A stretch of DNA of 64,000 bases from Alkalihalobacillus trypoxylicola (GTDB lineage: Bacteria; Bacillota; Bacilli; Bacillales; Bacillaceae_D). Positions 18,830 through 28,098 of this stretch are shown here, one piece after another (within the stretch, counting starts at the first letter, position 1; every line of letters starts with the position of its first letter). The stretch is from the NCBI RefSeq assembly GCF_001590785.1, contig NZ_LTAO01000001.1, positions 310,001-374,000 of the forward strand, in the 5' to 3' direction. Position numbers and translations under genes: made by a program. Below the pieces are notes generated by a model, which ran no database searches, was not told the DNA's origin, and saw only the letters and a program-made list of their open reading frames with translations.

Positions 18830-18836
18830 CTAGCCC
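18814..18836 (-). promoter_or_regulatory. perfect hairpin over the swrD start region
   Basis: GGGCTAGAT / ATCTAGCCC is a perfect 9-bp stem with a 5-nt loop on the mRNA of the minus strand. The first swrD ATG (18827-18829) sits at the top of its 5' arm; the ribosome site AAAGGAG (18838-18844) is immediately 5' of it, and the second ATG (18803-18805) lies 8 nt 3' of it. Folding hides the first ATG and leaves 9 nt between the ribosome site and the second. The sequence pattern is certain; a regulatory role is inference. Confidence 0.55.
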
Positions 18837-18843
18837 TCTCCTT

Positions 18844-19680
18844 TTATCGTTTTAAGTTAACTAATTCCTGAAGAATTTCATCAGATGTGGTAATAATTCG
18901 AGAATTCGCTTGGAATCCACGCTGTGCTACGATCATCTCTGTAAACTCCTCAGATAAATCAACATTCGACATTTCCAATGTTCCTGCAACTACTGACCCA
19001 GTACCACCTTGACCCGGAACAAATATTTGAGGTGCTCCTGAGTTAGGAGTAACTAAATATAAGTTATCACCAGCCTTTTGTAAGCCTTCTGAGTTAGGAA
19101 ATTTAGCTAAAGCAATTTGTACATCAGATTCGATTAATTCCCCTTCACTATCGACGATATTAATGGAACCGTCTTGTCCAATAGAAAAGCTCTTTATATT
19201 ATCCAATCCAGCTGTAATGTCATCTAAAGTACCACCGGCTATGAGTGAAAAATTGATGTTATTCCCTTCTGTATCTAGCACATATAAACCACTACCATTC
19301 ACTAAATACCCTTCAGAGTCTAGATAGAAATTACCAGCACGAGTGTAATAATTCGTATCTCCATCTTGCACGACAAAATACCCATCACCTGAAATACCAA
19401 CGTCAAGAGCTCGACTAGTGTTTTGTAAGCTCCCTTGAGTATGAATCGTATCAATCGTTGACAATTGCATACCTAACCCTACTTGACTTGAATTAACTCC
19501 ACCACGGTTTGCGGTTGGACCTGTCGCTCCAGACAGTTCCTGACTCATCATATCAGCGAAGGTTGCTCTTCCTTTTTTGAAACCAAATGTATTCACATTC
19601 GCTATATTGTTACCAATTGTATCTAATTTTGTTTGCATGTTTCTCATACCTGAAATACCTGAATACATTGAACGTAGCAT
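18844..19680 (-). CDS. flgE: flagellar hook protein FlgE/FlgG family
   Basis: 278-residue rod/hook family protein at the position of the B. subtilis hook gene (often annotated flgG by family). N-terminal MLRSMYSGISGMRNMQTKLDT is the axial-protein signature, followed by NTFGFKKGRATFADMM; the C-terminal heptad region LSEEFTEMIVAQRGFQANSR matches flagellar axial proteins. The central domain is short, as in B. subtilis hook protein. Exported by the type III apparatus without a cleaved signal. Its stop lies 14 bp before the swrD start. Confidence 0.92.
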   Translation of the reverse strand: MLRSMYSGISGMRNMQTKLDTIGNNIANVNTFGFKKGRATFADMMSQELSGATGPTANRGGVNSSQVGLGMQLSTIDTIHTQGSLQNTSRALDVGISGDGYFVVQDGDTNYYTRAGNFYLDSEGYLVNGSGLYVLDTEGNNINFSLIAGGTLDDITAGLDNIKSFSIGQDGSINIVDSEGELIESDVQIALAKFPNSEGLQKAGDNLYLVTPNSGAPQIFVPGQGGTGSVVAGTLEMSNVDLSEEFTEMIVAQRGFQANSRIITTSDEILQELVNLKR

Positions 19681-19763
19681 ATTTACACTTCCTTCTATTT
19701 TTTTACTTGACTGCTTCTATCAATCCGCAGCTTATGGCTTCCTACTAAGAGGTCCGGCCATAT

Positions 19764-20141
19764 TTAATCCTGTATTAAAATCGTCCCATTAATATTTGAG
19801 AAAATTTGCTGATGAGCTTCTTCTCTTGCTAATGCTGTTATAACGGTCTTATTTTTAGCACTAACGATTAGGGCCGCATCTTTTGTCAAGACAAGAGAAT
19901 CCGTTATGCCCATTTCTTTCGCTTCTTGCACTTTTGATGAGATTTGTTGCCAAGTTTGTGGCAAAATCTCTATTTCTCTTTGTTTTAACCTTTGTTCAGC
20001 ATGCTTACTTACTTTTAAGCTATTATGTTCCAATTCGTCCCGCAAAAGCTGTTGAAAAGACTGCGTAGTCGATTTTACCTTCGGCGAAGCGATGGAGTGT
20101 GGCTGAACCGTTTGTAAGGAGGCTATGGTTACTTTATCCAT
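19764..20141 (-). CDS. TIGR02530-type flagellar operon protein
   Basis: 125-residue protein found between flgD and the hook gene in Firmicute fla operons. The conserved part is SKHAEQRLKQREIEILPQ followed by MGITDSLVLTKDAALIVS and the VITALAREEA segment. No membrane helix. Start taken at ATG 20141 with AAGGAGTG just upstream; a 14-residue upstream extension to 20183 overlaps flgD and lacks homology. Precise function is unknown; position suggests a hook-assembly role. Confidence 0.8.
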   Translation of the reverse strand: MDKVTIASLQTVQPHSIASPKVKSTTQSFQQLLRDELEHNSLKVSKHAEQRLKQREIEILPQTWQQISSKVQEAKEMGITDSLVLTKDAALIVSAKNKTVITALAREEAHQQIFSNINGTILIQD

Positions 20142-20145
20142 TAAA

Positions 20146-20640
20146 TCACTCCTTTTGCTCTCCTTGAGTATCATCTGTTCCATTTTTAACTGGTTCTACT
20201 TGAACTAACTGATAATTACTAATCCATGTATTATTATCTAGTAATAAGCGAATTGAACCATCACTTTCAATTTTCACTGACTGCACTTTATTTTCAAGAT
20301 ATTGAACTTCTGGACGATGACCATCCTCATTATCTATAAGTTGCATCCATTGAATTTCTTTTCCTATTAATTCACTATGAGTTACTAGATTTTGCGTGAT
20401 TTGCATATCCATCATTTGGCTTATATTTTGATTCATATTGGTCATTTGCTCCAATGATGAAAATTGAGCCATTTGTGCGATAAATTCGCGGTCGTCCATC
20501 GGATTTGCAGGGTCTTGATTTTGTAACTGTGTAATTAAAATTTTCAAAAAGTCATCTTTCCCCAATACATTGGATGATGCCGATCTTGTAGTCGGTTCTA
20601 AATTGGAGTACCATAAATCATTCGAAATTGGTTGGCTCAT
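20146..20640 (-). CDS. flgD: flagellar hook-cap protein FlgD
   Basis: Hook assembly scaffold/cap. The signature LGKDDFLKILITQLQNQDP and NPMDDREFIAQMAQFSSLEQMTN is unmistakable. 164 residues: the C-terminal domain is reduced compared with proteobacterial FlgD, as usual for Bacillus. Stop lies 4 bp before the next gene; start 14 bp after fliK. Confidence 0.95.
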   Translation of the reverse strand: MSQPISNDLWYSNLEPTTRSASSNVLGKDDFLKILITQLQNQDPANPMDDREFIAQMAQFSSLEQMTNMNQNISQMMDMQITQNLVTHSELIGKEIQWMQLIDNEDGHRPEVQYLENKVQSVKIESDGSIRLLLDNNTWISNYQLVQVEPVKNGTDDTQGEQKE

Positions 20641-20654
20641 TTGCTCAATCCTTC

Positions 20655-21959
20655 CTAAATTTGCTCATCGATTGTAAAGGTTGCTAGCCACTCTTGAAAG
20701 TCTCGATCCTCTTCTAGTAAAGATTCTTGTTGGTCCTCTTTACTATCTTGTGATTCCTGCTGTGAGCCTTGACTTTGCTCATCGCCCAACCTTTCGTTCT
20801 CTTCCATAATCTCAATTTTTTCTAACGGCAATTGCTGTTGCTGTAGAGCTTGTCTTAACTGAAGAATTTGTGATTCTATCAACTCTTTAGCCGCATGTGA
20901 TGTCGTTAAAATTTTAGCTACAAGTACACCTTCTTGTTGCATAACTTGAATATCTAATCTTCCTAAATGCTCTGGGTGCAATCTTACTTGGATTTTTTGT
21001 GTTTGGTTAGGAAGTCCAGCTTTCACTTGTCTTTGAAATATTTGTACAAGCTGTTCAAGCATTTGTCGTGAGTGTACTTCTTGATTTTGATTCGCCCCTA
21101 AAAAGATGGAAGCTTGCTGAGCTTTTGGCATTGCTTGAGCAAAGTGATGCTCTTGTACTTTTAAAGGTGTATGAACCTTTTCCTCATCCATAGGATTTGA
21201 TGGAGCTTGACCAGACATTGAATGGCTTTCTTGACTAAGTATGGCTTGAGTAAGATTTGCAGAAGATGTGATCGGCTTCCAATTCAAATCCTTCATTTGA
21301 GGCAGAAAGTAGTTTGCCTTCTGATCCTCTTTTGGGTCTATCCACTGGCTTAAGTTTGAAAAGAAGGTTTGAATTTTGGCTGCCGCTTCTGATGCACCTT
21401 TTTCTTTCATCATGGTTTGCAAATAGGTTAAAAGATTATTTCTTTCCTCTTCTTTTAATGAAAGTAGTGATAACGCTAATTGTAGTGGGCTAGAGTTTTT
21501 TAAGGAAACCGAATCCGTCATTGCTTTTTCAGTCTTTATTACATTTAGTTCATCCTTAAATACCATCAAGAATAGCAGTAAAGCCTTTGCTTCATCATCC
21601 CTCTGAAATTCCTCTAATAAAGAAGATAAATCCTCATCAAAAATCAATGAAGCCTCCTCTAAAATAGAAGGGTCTAATAATTGACTGCCGTGTACTATTT
21701 CTTCTATTTGCAGCAAGATTTCTTCATTTAAAGGTTTAGTATCCAAAAATATGGGGAATTGTTCTTCAATCCAACTCGTTAACGCATGCTCTTTTGGATT
21801 CTGCAAATTCTGCTCTACTTCTTCTTCCTTGTTTAAATGAAGCTGAGAAGTAAAAAGCTCAAAAAATGGGGACTCTCCCTTTGCTTGTTCAGTCGACTCA
21901 TTTAACACTTTTATCGTCTGTTCAACCTTTGGATTTCCTGTCATTAATACGTGGATCAC
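20655..21959 (-). CDS. fliK: flagellar hook-length control protein FliK
   Basis: 434-residue secreted molecular ruler. The N-terminal two thirds are variable and Gln/Glu/Leu rich; the conserved C-terminal switch domain contains IQVRLHPEHLGRLDIQVMQQEG and LRQALQQQQLPLEKIEI, typical of Flg_hook. The last 40 residues are acidic. Start taken as GTG at 21959, which has GGGAGGTG at good spacing. FliK measures hook length and triggers the FlhB specificity switch. A second FliK-like protein, ylqG, is at 48169-49860. Confidence 0.92.
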   Translation of the reverse strand: MIHVLMTGNPKVEQTIKVLNESTEQAKGESPFFELFTSQLHLNKEEEVEQNLQNPKEHALTSWIEEQFPIFLDTKPLNEEILLQIEEIVHGSQLLDPSILEEASLIFDEDLSSLLEEFQRDDEAKALLLFLMVFKDELNVIKTEKAMTDSVSLKNSSPLQLALSLLSLKEEERNNLLTYLQTMMKEKGASEAAAKIQTFFSNLSQWIDPKEDQKANYFLPQMKDLNWKPITSSANLTQAILSQESHSMSGQAPSNPMDEEKVHTPLKVQEHHFAQAMPKAQQASIFLGANQNQEVHSRQMLEQLVQIFQRQVKAGLPNQTQKIQVRLHPEHLGRLDIQVMQQEGVLVAKILTTSHAAKELIESQILQLRQALQQQQLPLEKIEIMEENERLGDEQSQGSQQESQDSKEDQQESLLEEDRDFQEWLATFTIDEQI

Positions 21960-21999
21960 TTTTTGTCACCTCCCTTCTAATGTGAAAAGAAAGCAGCCT

Positions 22000-22590
22000 T
22001 TACCTATTGGCTAACCTTTTCATAATTTCCGCTGCCTGCTCACTTTCTAATTTAGAAATAATTTTCGATTGTTCTTCTGATGAGATCGTGTCAAGGTGAA
22101 CAATACTTTCGTCAATAGTTAACTCTGCGATAATTCTTGCGGCATTTTTAGCAGACATATTTTCATAAAGCTTTCCAATTTCTTCATAAGAATTGGTTGC
22201 GTTTGTTTGTACAACATCGTCTTCACTATTTTCCTCACTTAAGAGTGCCCCTATTTCTAATAACTCCTGCTCAAGCTCAGCAATTTGGCTATCTCGCTGT
22301 TCAATAGTCTCATTAAGTAAGGTTAAGTTCTCCTGTTGCTGTAGTAATTGCTGTTCTAATTGTTCAAACTCTTCACTTTGGAGCTCACTCACTTCTGCTT
22401 GGTCGTCAAAAAATAATGAAACAACCGGCAAAGCAGTAACGGAGCTTTTTATTTTTTCAATGGTTGGATGCTCCACCACTGTAAGCGTGACAACAGCTAA
22501 AGCAAGAATGAGCACAAACGGAATGATAAATATAACCATAAACCATTGGAATTTACTCATTTTTTTCTTTGTTTCATTCATCATTATCAC
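22000..22590 (-). CDS. YlxF/MotE-like flagellar membrane protein
   Basis: 196 residues: N-terminal membrane helix (about 16-36), a long acidic coiled coil rich in Glu and Gln (about 65-125), and a C-terminal MgtE_N-like fold with ENMSAKNAARIIAELTIDES and repeats of the form SKLESEQAAEIMKRL. This is the architecture of B. subtilis YlxF and of MotE-type proteins, placed between fliJ and fliK. Such proteins are thought to chaperone stator or export components at the membrane. The gene begins 5 bp after fliJ. Confidence 0.82.
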   Translation of the reverse strand: MIMMNETKKKMSKFQWFMVIFIIPFVLILALAVVTLTVVEHPTIEKIKSSVTALPVVSLFFDDQAEVSELQSEEFEQLEQQLLQQQENLTLLNETIEQRDSQIAELEQELLEIGALLSEENSEDDVVQTNATNSYEEIGKLYENMSAKNAARIIAELTIDESIVHLDTISSEEQSKIISKLESEQAAEIMKRLANR

Positions 22591-22595
22591 CCTTA

Positions 22596-23033
22596 CTATC
22601 TTTTGGAGTACATGAGCACTGACATTTCATCCATCATATTTGTTTCAAGGTAGGCTTGATTTTCCTTATACGCCTGCTCCTTTAAATCTTTCATCTTTTG
22701 GTACTTTTTAAATTCAATGGTTCTTTCCATTAACTCTTCTTGCTTACGCTGCATATTTTTTCTAGCCATTTGAGTTCGTATTTGTTGCTTATTTATTTGA
22801 TCCTGAAGTCTTAGAAATTGAGATTCCTGAACTTGGATATCACGAATTTTTATGCCTTTTTCAATTTGATTACGAGCTGCGTCTTCTAAGCTTTCTTTTG
22901 ATTTTAAAAGTTGATATAAAACCGTAGCTGTATTCTCAAAATCGTCAACCGCTTTTGAATAAATGGTTTGACCTTCTTTTTTTTCTCTTTCTCTTAACTC
23001 CATAACCTTTTGTAACGAAAACTGAAAGGTCAT
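22596..23033 (-). CDS. fliJ: flagellar export ATPase stalk protein FliJ
   Basis: About 145-residue, almost wholly alpha-helical antiparallel coiled coil, as expected for FliJ, which acts as the central stalk of the FliI ATPase ring and recycles chaperones. The family start MTFQFSLQKVMELREREK is used (ATG at 23033, 16 bp after the fliI stop); a longer reading from 23057 would add eight residues overlapping fliI. Low sequence conservation is normal; position between fliI and the MotE-like gene supports the call. Confidence 0.9.
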   Translation of the reverse strand: MTFQFSLQKVMELREREKKEGQTIYSKAVDDFENTATVLYQLLKSKESLEDAARNQIEKGIKIRDIQVQESQFLRLQDQINKQQIRTQMARKNMQRKQEELMERTIEFKKYQKMKDLKEQAYKENQAYLETNMMDEMSVLMYSKR

Positions 23034-23049
23034 AAGTTCAACACACTCC

Positions 23050-24351
23050 TTATCCAAATTGACTAATAAGCTGTTCTATTGATTTTTCAGCATCCAGAAC
23101 ATCATCGGTTTCTTGCTTTAAGAAATCGATAATTTGCGGATGAGCAGTTATTGCTTGGTCGATTTCAGTAGAAGACCCTTTCTTATAAGCACCAATTTGA
23201 ATTAAATCTTCTGCTTCTAAATAAGTAGATAAAAGATTGCGTACATTTTTTGCTGTTTGATTATGTTTAGTAGATACAATATCATCCATTACTCGACTAA
23301 TACTTTTTAAAATATTAATAGCAGGATAATGGCCCTTATTAGCCAGCTGTCTTTCAAGAACAAAATGTCCGTCCAAAATCCCTCGAACAGCATCAGCTAT
23401 CGGTTCATTCATGTCATCTCCATCAACTAAAACCGTATAAAAAGCAGTGATCGAACCTGAATGATTAGTACCAGATCGCTCTAGAAGCTTAGGTAAAGCA
23501 GCAAATACACTTGGTGTATATCCTTTAGTAGTTGGAGGTTCTCCGATCGCTAAGCCTATTTCTCGTTGGGCCATGGCAAACCGCGTCACAGAATCCATCA
23601 TTAAATTGACATTTAACCCTTGATTACGGAAATATTCAGCAATGGCTGTCGCTGTCATTGCTCCTTTTATTCTCATTAATGCAGGTTGATCGGAGGTAGC
23701 CACCACCATAATGGTATTTTTTAAGCCTTCTTCGCCTAAATCGCGCTCAATAAAATCCTTTACCTCTCGACCACGCTCACCAATAAGAGCAATTACATTA
23801 ATATCCGCAGCTGAATTTTTAGCAATCATCGCCATTAGTGTACTTTTACCCACACCACTTCCAGCAAAAATGCCTACCCTCTGACCTTTACCTACTGTCA
23901 AAAAGCTATCAATAGCGCGTACACCTAAACTAAGCATTTCTTCAATTCTCGGTCTAGTAATCGGATTTGGAGGAGGTTGTTCCGTTGGAAATGGAGTTAA
24001 TCCTTTAGGAAGAGCATCTCCACTTAACAACTCTCCACAACCATCTACTACTTTCCCTATCAACGAGTAGCCAACTTTTACTTGTAATGACTTACCCGTT
24101 GCTTCTACTAAACTACCTGGAGCGATTTGAGAGATTCCATTTAAAGGCATTAGTAACACAAATTCATCTCTAAAACCTACTACCTCTGCTTTTATTTTTT
24201 GGTTTCCTTTACCAACTAAAATATAACAAAGCTCTCCAACAGATGCCTTTGGGCCTTTTGCTTCTATTGTTAATCCCACAACTCTCGTTACTTTTCCAAA
24301 CCATTTGTATGAGCTTAAATCCTCTAATTTCCCTATTAAATAATCATTCAT
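23050..24351 (-). CDS. fliI: flagellum-specific export ATPase FliI
   Basis: 433-residue F1-ATPase-beta-like enzyme that energises and unfolds export substrates. Walker A GIFAGSGVGKSTLM at about 160-173, Walker B LMMDSVTRFAMAQREIG, and the ALPKLLERSGT segment are all present. Cytoplasmic face of the export apparatus. Its start overlaps the fliH stop by 4 bp. Confidence 0.97.
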   Translation of the reverse strand: MNDYLIGKLEDLSSYKWFGKVTRVVGLTIEAKGPKASVGELCYILVGKGNQKIKAEVVGFRDEFVLLMPLNGISQIAPGSLVEATGKSLQVKVGYSLIGKVVDGCGELLSGDALPKGLTPFPTEQPPPNPITRPRIEEMLSLGVRAIDSFLTVGKGQRVGIFAGSGVGKSTLMAMIAKNSAADINVIALIGERGREVKDFIERDLGEEGLKNTIMVVATSDQPALMRIKGAMTATAIAEYFRNQGLNVNLMMDSVTRFAMAQREIGLAIGEPPTTKGYTPSVFAALPKLLERSGTNHSGSITAFYTVLVDGDDMNEPIADAVRGILDGHFVLERQLANKGHYPAINILKSISRVMDDIVSTKHNQTAKNVRNLLSTYLEAEDLIQIGAYKKGSSTEIDQAITAHPQIIDFLKQETDDVLDAEKSIEQLISQFG

Positions 24352-25127
24352 TTTTCAAGCTCCTGTAGCACCTCATGAAGCCGAGCCTTTAGTTCGTTTA
24401 GTTGCAAATCTAATGATGCCTCCATACGACCTAACTCGGTTTCAATGGTACAGCCATGCTCTGGCAATGATGAATCCGGATAAATAGCTAGCTCTTGTGT
24501 ATGACTTAAAAGCTGTTTGATTTCTTCCTTCTGTTTGAGAGTATGCTCATACCAATTGCTCTCAACATATATTTTAATCTTTTGATGCTCGCGAACCTCT
24601 TGAATAATTTGAAAGAGCATACTGTCCCAAATCTCTGAATTCGTGGATAATTCTTTACCTATTACTTTTTTAGTTAAAGCATGAGCGAGTTGGATTATTT
24701 CAGGCTGTAATTCCTCTAATTTCTTTTGATAATCCTCTTCAGCTAATTGAACAATATGATTGGCTTGCTCTAATTGATTAGTAAAATCCTCAAGAGCTTT
24801 TTCACTTCCTTGTTCATAGCCACTTTGATATCCAGAACGAATCGCTTCTTCTTTAAGCTTTTCGATTTCCTTTAACATCTCTTCTTTCTCTAGATCAAGG
24901 TCTTGTCTCCATTGCTCTATTTCAATAGTAGCTTTATCTAATAATTGCTTAGATTCGAGCCTTGCTTGTTCTAACATAAGCTTACTTTCATTTTCTCTTT
25001 CTTCGAATGAAGGTTGAGATTCTTCTGAAATCATTGCTCTTGGAAGAATCCGCTCAAGAGATTGAATTAATATCTCTCTGTCTTGATCCTTAGATTTTGT
25101 AAAAGAAGACTTGATAATGTTAGACAA
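24348..25127 (-). CDS. fliH: flagellar assembly protein FliH
   Basis: About 260 residues, with a long Glu/Leu/Gln-rich coiled-coil N-terminal half and the V-ATPase-E-like C-terminal domain (AHALTKKVIGKELSTNSE, and the LGRMEASLDLQLNEL end). It binds and regulates FliI and anchors it to the C ring. Start choice is uncertain: TTG at 25127 has GGAGGAGGAG at a workable 9-nt spacing and begins (M)SNIIKS, whereas ATG at 25136 directly abuts the ribosome site. Either start overlaps the fliG stop. Confidence 0.88.
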   Translation of the reverse strand: MSNIIKSSFTKSKDQDREILIQSLERILPRAMISEESQPSFEERENESKLMLEQARLESKQLLDKATIEIEQWRQDLDLEKEEMLKEIEKLKEEAIRSGYQSGYEQGSEKALEDFTNQLEQANHIVQLAEEDYQKKLEELQPEIIQLAHALTKKVIGKELSTNSEIWDSMLFQIIQEVREHQKIKIYVESNWYEHTLKQKEEIKQLLSHTQELAIYPDSSLPEHGCTIETELGRMEASLDLQLNELKARLHEVLQELEK

Positions 25128-26133
25128 TAATATCATCTCCTCCTCCACGAGCAATGACGATTTCCCCAGCTTCTTCTAAGCGTCGTATAATCGAAACAAT
25201 CCTGGATTGAGCCTCTTCTACATCTCGTAATCTAACAGGTCCCATGTATTCCATTTCTTCTTTAAAAGCTTCAGCCATTCTATTCGACATATTACTAAGA
25301 ACAATTTCTTTCACTTCATCACTTGCTACTTTAAGAGATAGCTGCAAGTCTTCATTTTCAACATCCCGAATAACACGCTGAATAGAACGATTGTCCAGTG
25401 TAACAATATCTTCGAAAACAAACATTCTTTTCTTAATTTCTTCTGCAAGTTCTGGATCTTGAATTTCTAGTGCATCGAGTATCGTTCTTTCTGTACTTCT
25501 GTCGACACTATTTAACACTTCAACGACAGACTCAATCCCACCAGCATCTGTATAATCCTGAGTAACAGTAGCTGAAAGCTTTTGCTCCAAAATCCCTTCA
25601 ACCTCATTAATGATTTCTGGAGAGGTGCTATCCATAACCGCAATTCTTTTTGCAACATCAGCTTGAACCTCTTGTGGTAATTCAGATAAAATTTGACCCG
25701 CTTGCTCACTTTCTAGGTAAGATAAGATTAAAGCAATGGTTTGCGGATGTTCATTTTGAATAAAGTTTAAAATTTGTGATGGGTCGGCCTTACGAGCAAA
25801 ATCAAAAGGTTTCACTTGCAGTGTGGAAGTAAGCCTATTAATGATACTCATGGCTGCTTGCTCACCCAATGCCTTTTCTAAAATGCTCTTAGCATAACCG
25901 ATACCACCTTGGGCAATATAATCTTGTGCTAGAACCAAGGAATGAAACTGTTCTAATATCTCTTCTTTTAAAGAGCTATCTACTTTTCTCACATTTGAAA
26001 TTTCTAATGTTAATTGCTCAATTTCTTCCTCACTTAAAAATTTATAAACATTTGCAGCTACATCTGGTCCCAATGAAATCAAGAGAATAGCTGCTTTTTG
26101 TCTACCCGTCAACGGTTTATTTGCTCTTGTCAA
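25120..26133 (-). CDS. fliG: flagellar motor switch protein FliG
   Basis: 337-residue C-ring/torque protein. LTGRQKAAILLISLGPDVAA begins the N-terminal domain; the EHPQTIALILSYLESEQAG middle motif and the C-terminal charged helix with MRLRDVEEAQ-type residues (GPVRLRDVEEAQSRIV) are clear. It couples MotA stator movement to rotor rotation. Fourteen bases downstream of fliF, in standard order. Confidence 0.97.
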   Translation of the reverse strand: MTRANKPLTGRQKAAILLISLGPDVAANVYKFLSEEEIEQLTLEISNVRKVDSSLKEEILEQFHSLVLAQDYIAQGGIGYAKSILEKALGEQAAMSIINRLTSTLQVKPFDFARKADPSQILNFIQNEHPQTIALILSYLESEQAGQILSELPQEVQADVAKRIAVMDSTSPEIINEVEGILEQKLSATVTQDYTDAGGIESVVEVLNSVDRSTERTILDALEIQDPELAEEIKKRMFVFEDIVTLDNRSIQRVIRDVENEDLQLSLKVASDEVKEIVLSNMSNRMAEAFKEEMEYMGPVRLRDVEEAQSRIVSIIRRLEEAGEIVIARGGGDDIIV

Positions 26134-26146
26134 AGTCGTTATCCTC

Positions 26147-27724
26147 CTAATCTTCAGAAAGCCATGTGCGGATTAACTTCGAAAAGTCTTCAGGTTTCTC
26201 GCGTGCCATTTTTTCTAATTGCTTACGCTTATTGGCACTTTCGCTAGAATCCTCGTCAGGCAGATCTTCGATTTCCGTTAATAAATGACTCTGCTCATCT
26301 GCAAATTCTTCTGCCTCGTTATTTTTTGACTTTCTCACTAACATTATGATTAAAACAACAATAATGATGACTAAAAGACCAGCAAGTACATATAGCCAAG
26401 TTGATACAGAGGAAGGAGCTGCATCATCAAATACTGGCTTCCCTTCAAAAGGTTGTGAAGAAACAAAGATTCTTTCTTCCACCATTGCATCCGTTAACTC
26501 TTCATCATAAATACCAGAAATTGAGGTTCGCACCATCGTTGATAGTATTTGTTGAATGTCATTTAATTGTTGTACAGGGAGCTCGGCCATCCCTTCTGGA
26601 GGCTCAACCATTACCTGAATTCCAATATCTCGAACTTGATAAGGGCTTTCGACAATTTCTTTATTAATACGGTTTACTTCGTTATTAATTCTTTCCTCTG
26701 TCTTTTCCCATTCAGCTTCTCCAGCTCCGTCAATTCCTTCATAGTTTATAATTTCATCCCCAGCACCAGGAACACCACCTACATTTGTCCCTGTACCACT
26801 GTAAGCTTCTTCTATTCTTTCAACGCTTAAGGCAATGCCTTCCATTGTTTCTTCATTTACAGGTTCAACCAATTGTTCTACACGATTTTCTTGTGTGAAG
26901 TCAATATCAGTTGTAACTGAAACTAGCACTTTGTCACGCCCAACCATCGTTCCAAGCATCTGCTGTAACCCACGTGTGATATCCTGCTCGATTTCTTTTT
27001 GAATTTTTCTTTGTTGTTCAAATGTCGTTAAGGTAGTTGAACTGTTTTCATCATCGTATAAATAACTATTAAACATTTGATCAGATATACCGATATTCTC
27101 TATAGGGAGATTTGGAACACTTTTTGACGCCAGGTGATACAAAGCACGAACTTGATTAGCATCGAGCTGGTATCCAGGATCAACTTGTAAAATAATAGCT
27201 GCCGTAGCGGCTTCTTTTTCATTATTTAACCAGACACTTTCTTCTGGCAATGTAATCATGACATTAGCACTTCGAATTCCATCGATAGAGCTCATTAGAT
27301 TTTCAAGCTCAGTTTGAATCGCTGCGCGCTCGATGACACGAAACTCATTATCTGTCATTCCAAAACCCATCTGGTCCTGTATAGCGGTGTAATCGATCGT
27401 TCCACTATTAGGAATCCCTTCAGCAGCAAGCTCAACCTTCAAATTATCAACAATTTGCTCTGGTACCATAATAGTAGTCCCATTATCGGTTACATTTGAA
27501 GCAATCCCCCTAGAATCAAGGGTTTCTTTAATTTGTCCTGTTTCTTGAACTGTTAAATTACTATATAAAGGTGCATAATTTGTTCTTGTCGTAAAGAAAA
27601 GTAGTAAACTGATTAGTAAAATAAGACCAATAATAGCGATAATAAAATATCTCTTTTGTGATACTGTTCTCTCTGACCAGTAGCTCGTTACTTTTTCTTT
27701 ATATCCTATAAGTTTCTCGTTCAT
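26147..27724 (-). CDS. fliF: flagellar MS-ring protein FliF
   Basis: About 525-residue MS-ring subunit with two membrane helices (about 22-42 and 440-462) flanking a large extracytoplasmic YscJ/FliF domain (NYAPLYSNLTVQETGQIKE, and LPEESVWLNNEKEAATA). The C-terminal tail (ANKRKQLEKMAREKPEDFSK) binds FliG. ATG at 27724 is chosen because AGGAGGAATC precedes it. The first structure built in flagellar assembly; downstream of fliE. Confidence 0.96.
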   Translation of the reverse strand: MNEKLIGYKEKVTSYWSERTVSQKRYFIIAIIGLILLISLLLFFTTRTNYAPLYSNLTVQETGQIKETLDSRGIASNVTDNGTTIMVPEQIVDNLKVELAAEGIPNSGTIDYTAIQDQMGFGMTDNEFRVIERAAIQTELENLMSSIDGIRSANVMITLPEESVWLNNEKEAATAAIILQVDPGYQLDANQVRALYHLASKSVPNLPIENIGISDQMFNSYLYDDENSSTTLTTFEQQRKIQKEIEQDITRGLQQMLGTMVGRDKVLVSVTTDIDFTQENRVEQLVEPVNEETMEGIALSVERIEEAYSGTGTNVGGVPGAGDEIINYEGIDGAGEAEWEKTEERINNEVNRINKEIVESPYQVRDIGIQVMVEPPEGMAELPVQQLNDIQQILSTMVRTSISGIYDEELTDAMVEERIFVSSQPFEGKPVFDDAAPSSVSTWLYVLAGLLVIIIVVLIIMLVRKSKNNEAEEFADEQSHLLTEIEDLPDEDSSESANKRKQLEKMAREKPEDFSKLIRTWLSED

Positions 27725-27779
27725 GATTCCTCCTACATTCAAAAAAGCAGTAGAGAATTTTATTAAAATTGCTCGTTAT

Positions 27780-28082
27780 CTATACTTGCATTCTCATAAT
27801 TTCTTGATATGCTTCAACGACCTTATTTCTAACTTCAACCGTTGCCTGAAGAGTAATAGAAGCTTTTTGACCGGCTATCATTACTTCATGCAAATCTTCT
27901 ATATTACCAGTTGCTAAAAGCTGTGTTTTTTGCTGTGATTCATGCTGCGCTTCATTTACCGCATTTAAAGCTTCTTGGAACGCAGCTTTAAAGCTTTCCT
28001 GTGCTTGTGCTGGGGTTTTTAATGGTGTATTCACTTGCTCGCTATTATGTACAAATGGAGATGAAATCTGATTGATTTCCAA
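27780..28082 (-). CDS. fliE: flagellar rod/MS-ring junction protein FliE
   Basis: 100-residue FliE joining MS ring and rod, the first type III substrate. Conserved segments SFKAAFQEALNAVNEAQ, then DLHEVMIAGQKASITLQAT and VRNKVVEAYQEIMRMQV are typical. Follows flgC by 16 bp; 55 bp separate it from fliF. Confidence 0.95.
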   Translation of the reverse strand: MEINQISSPFVHNSEQVNTPLKTPAQAQESFKAAFQEALNAVNEAQHESQQKTQLLATGNIEDLHEVMIAGQKASITLQATVEVRNKVVEAYQEIMRMQV

Positions 28083-28098
28083 TTTTAGTCACGCCTTT

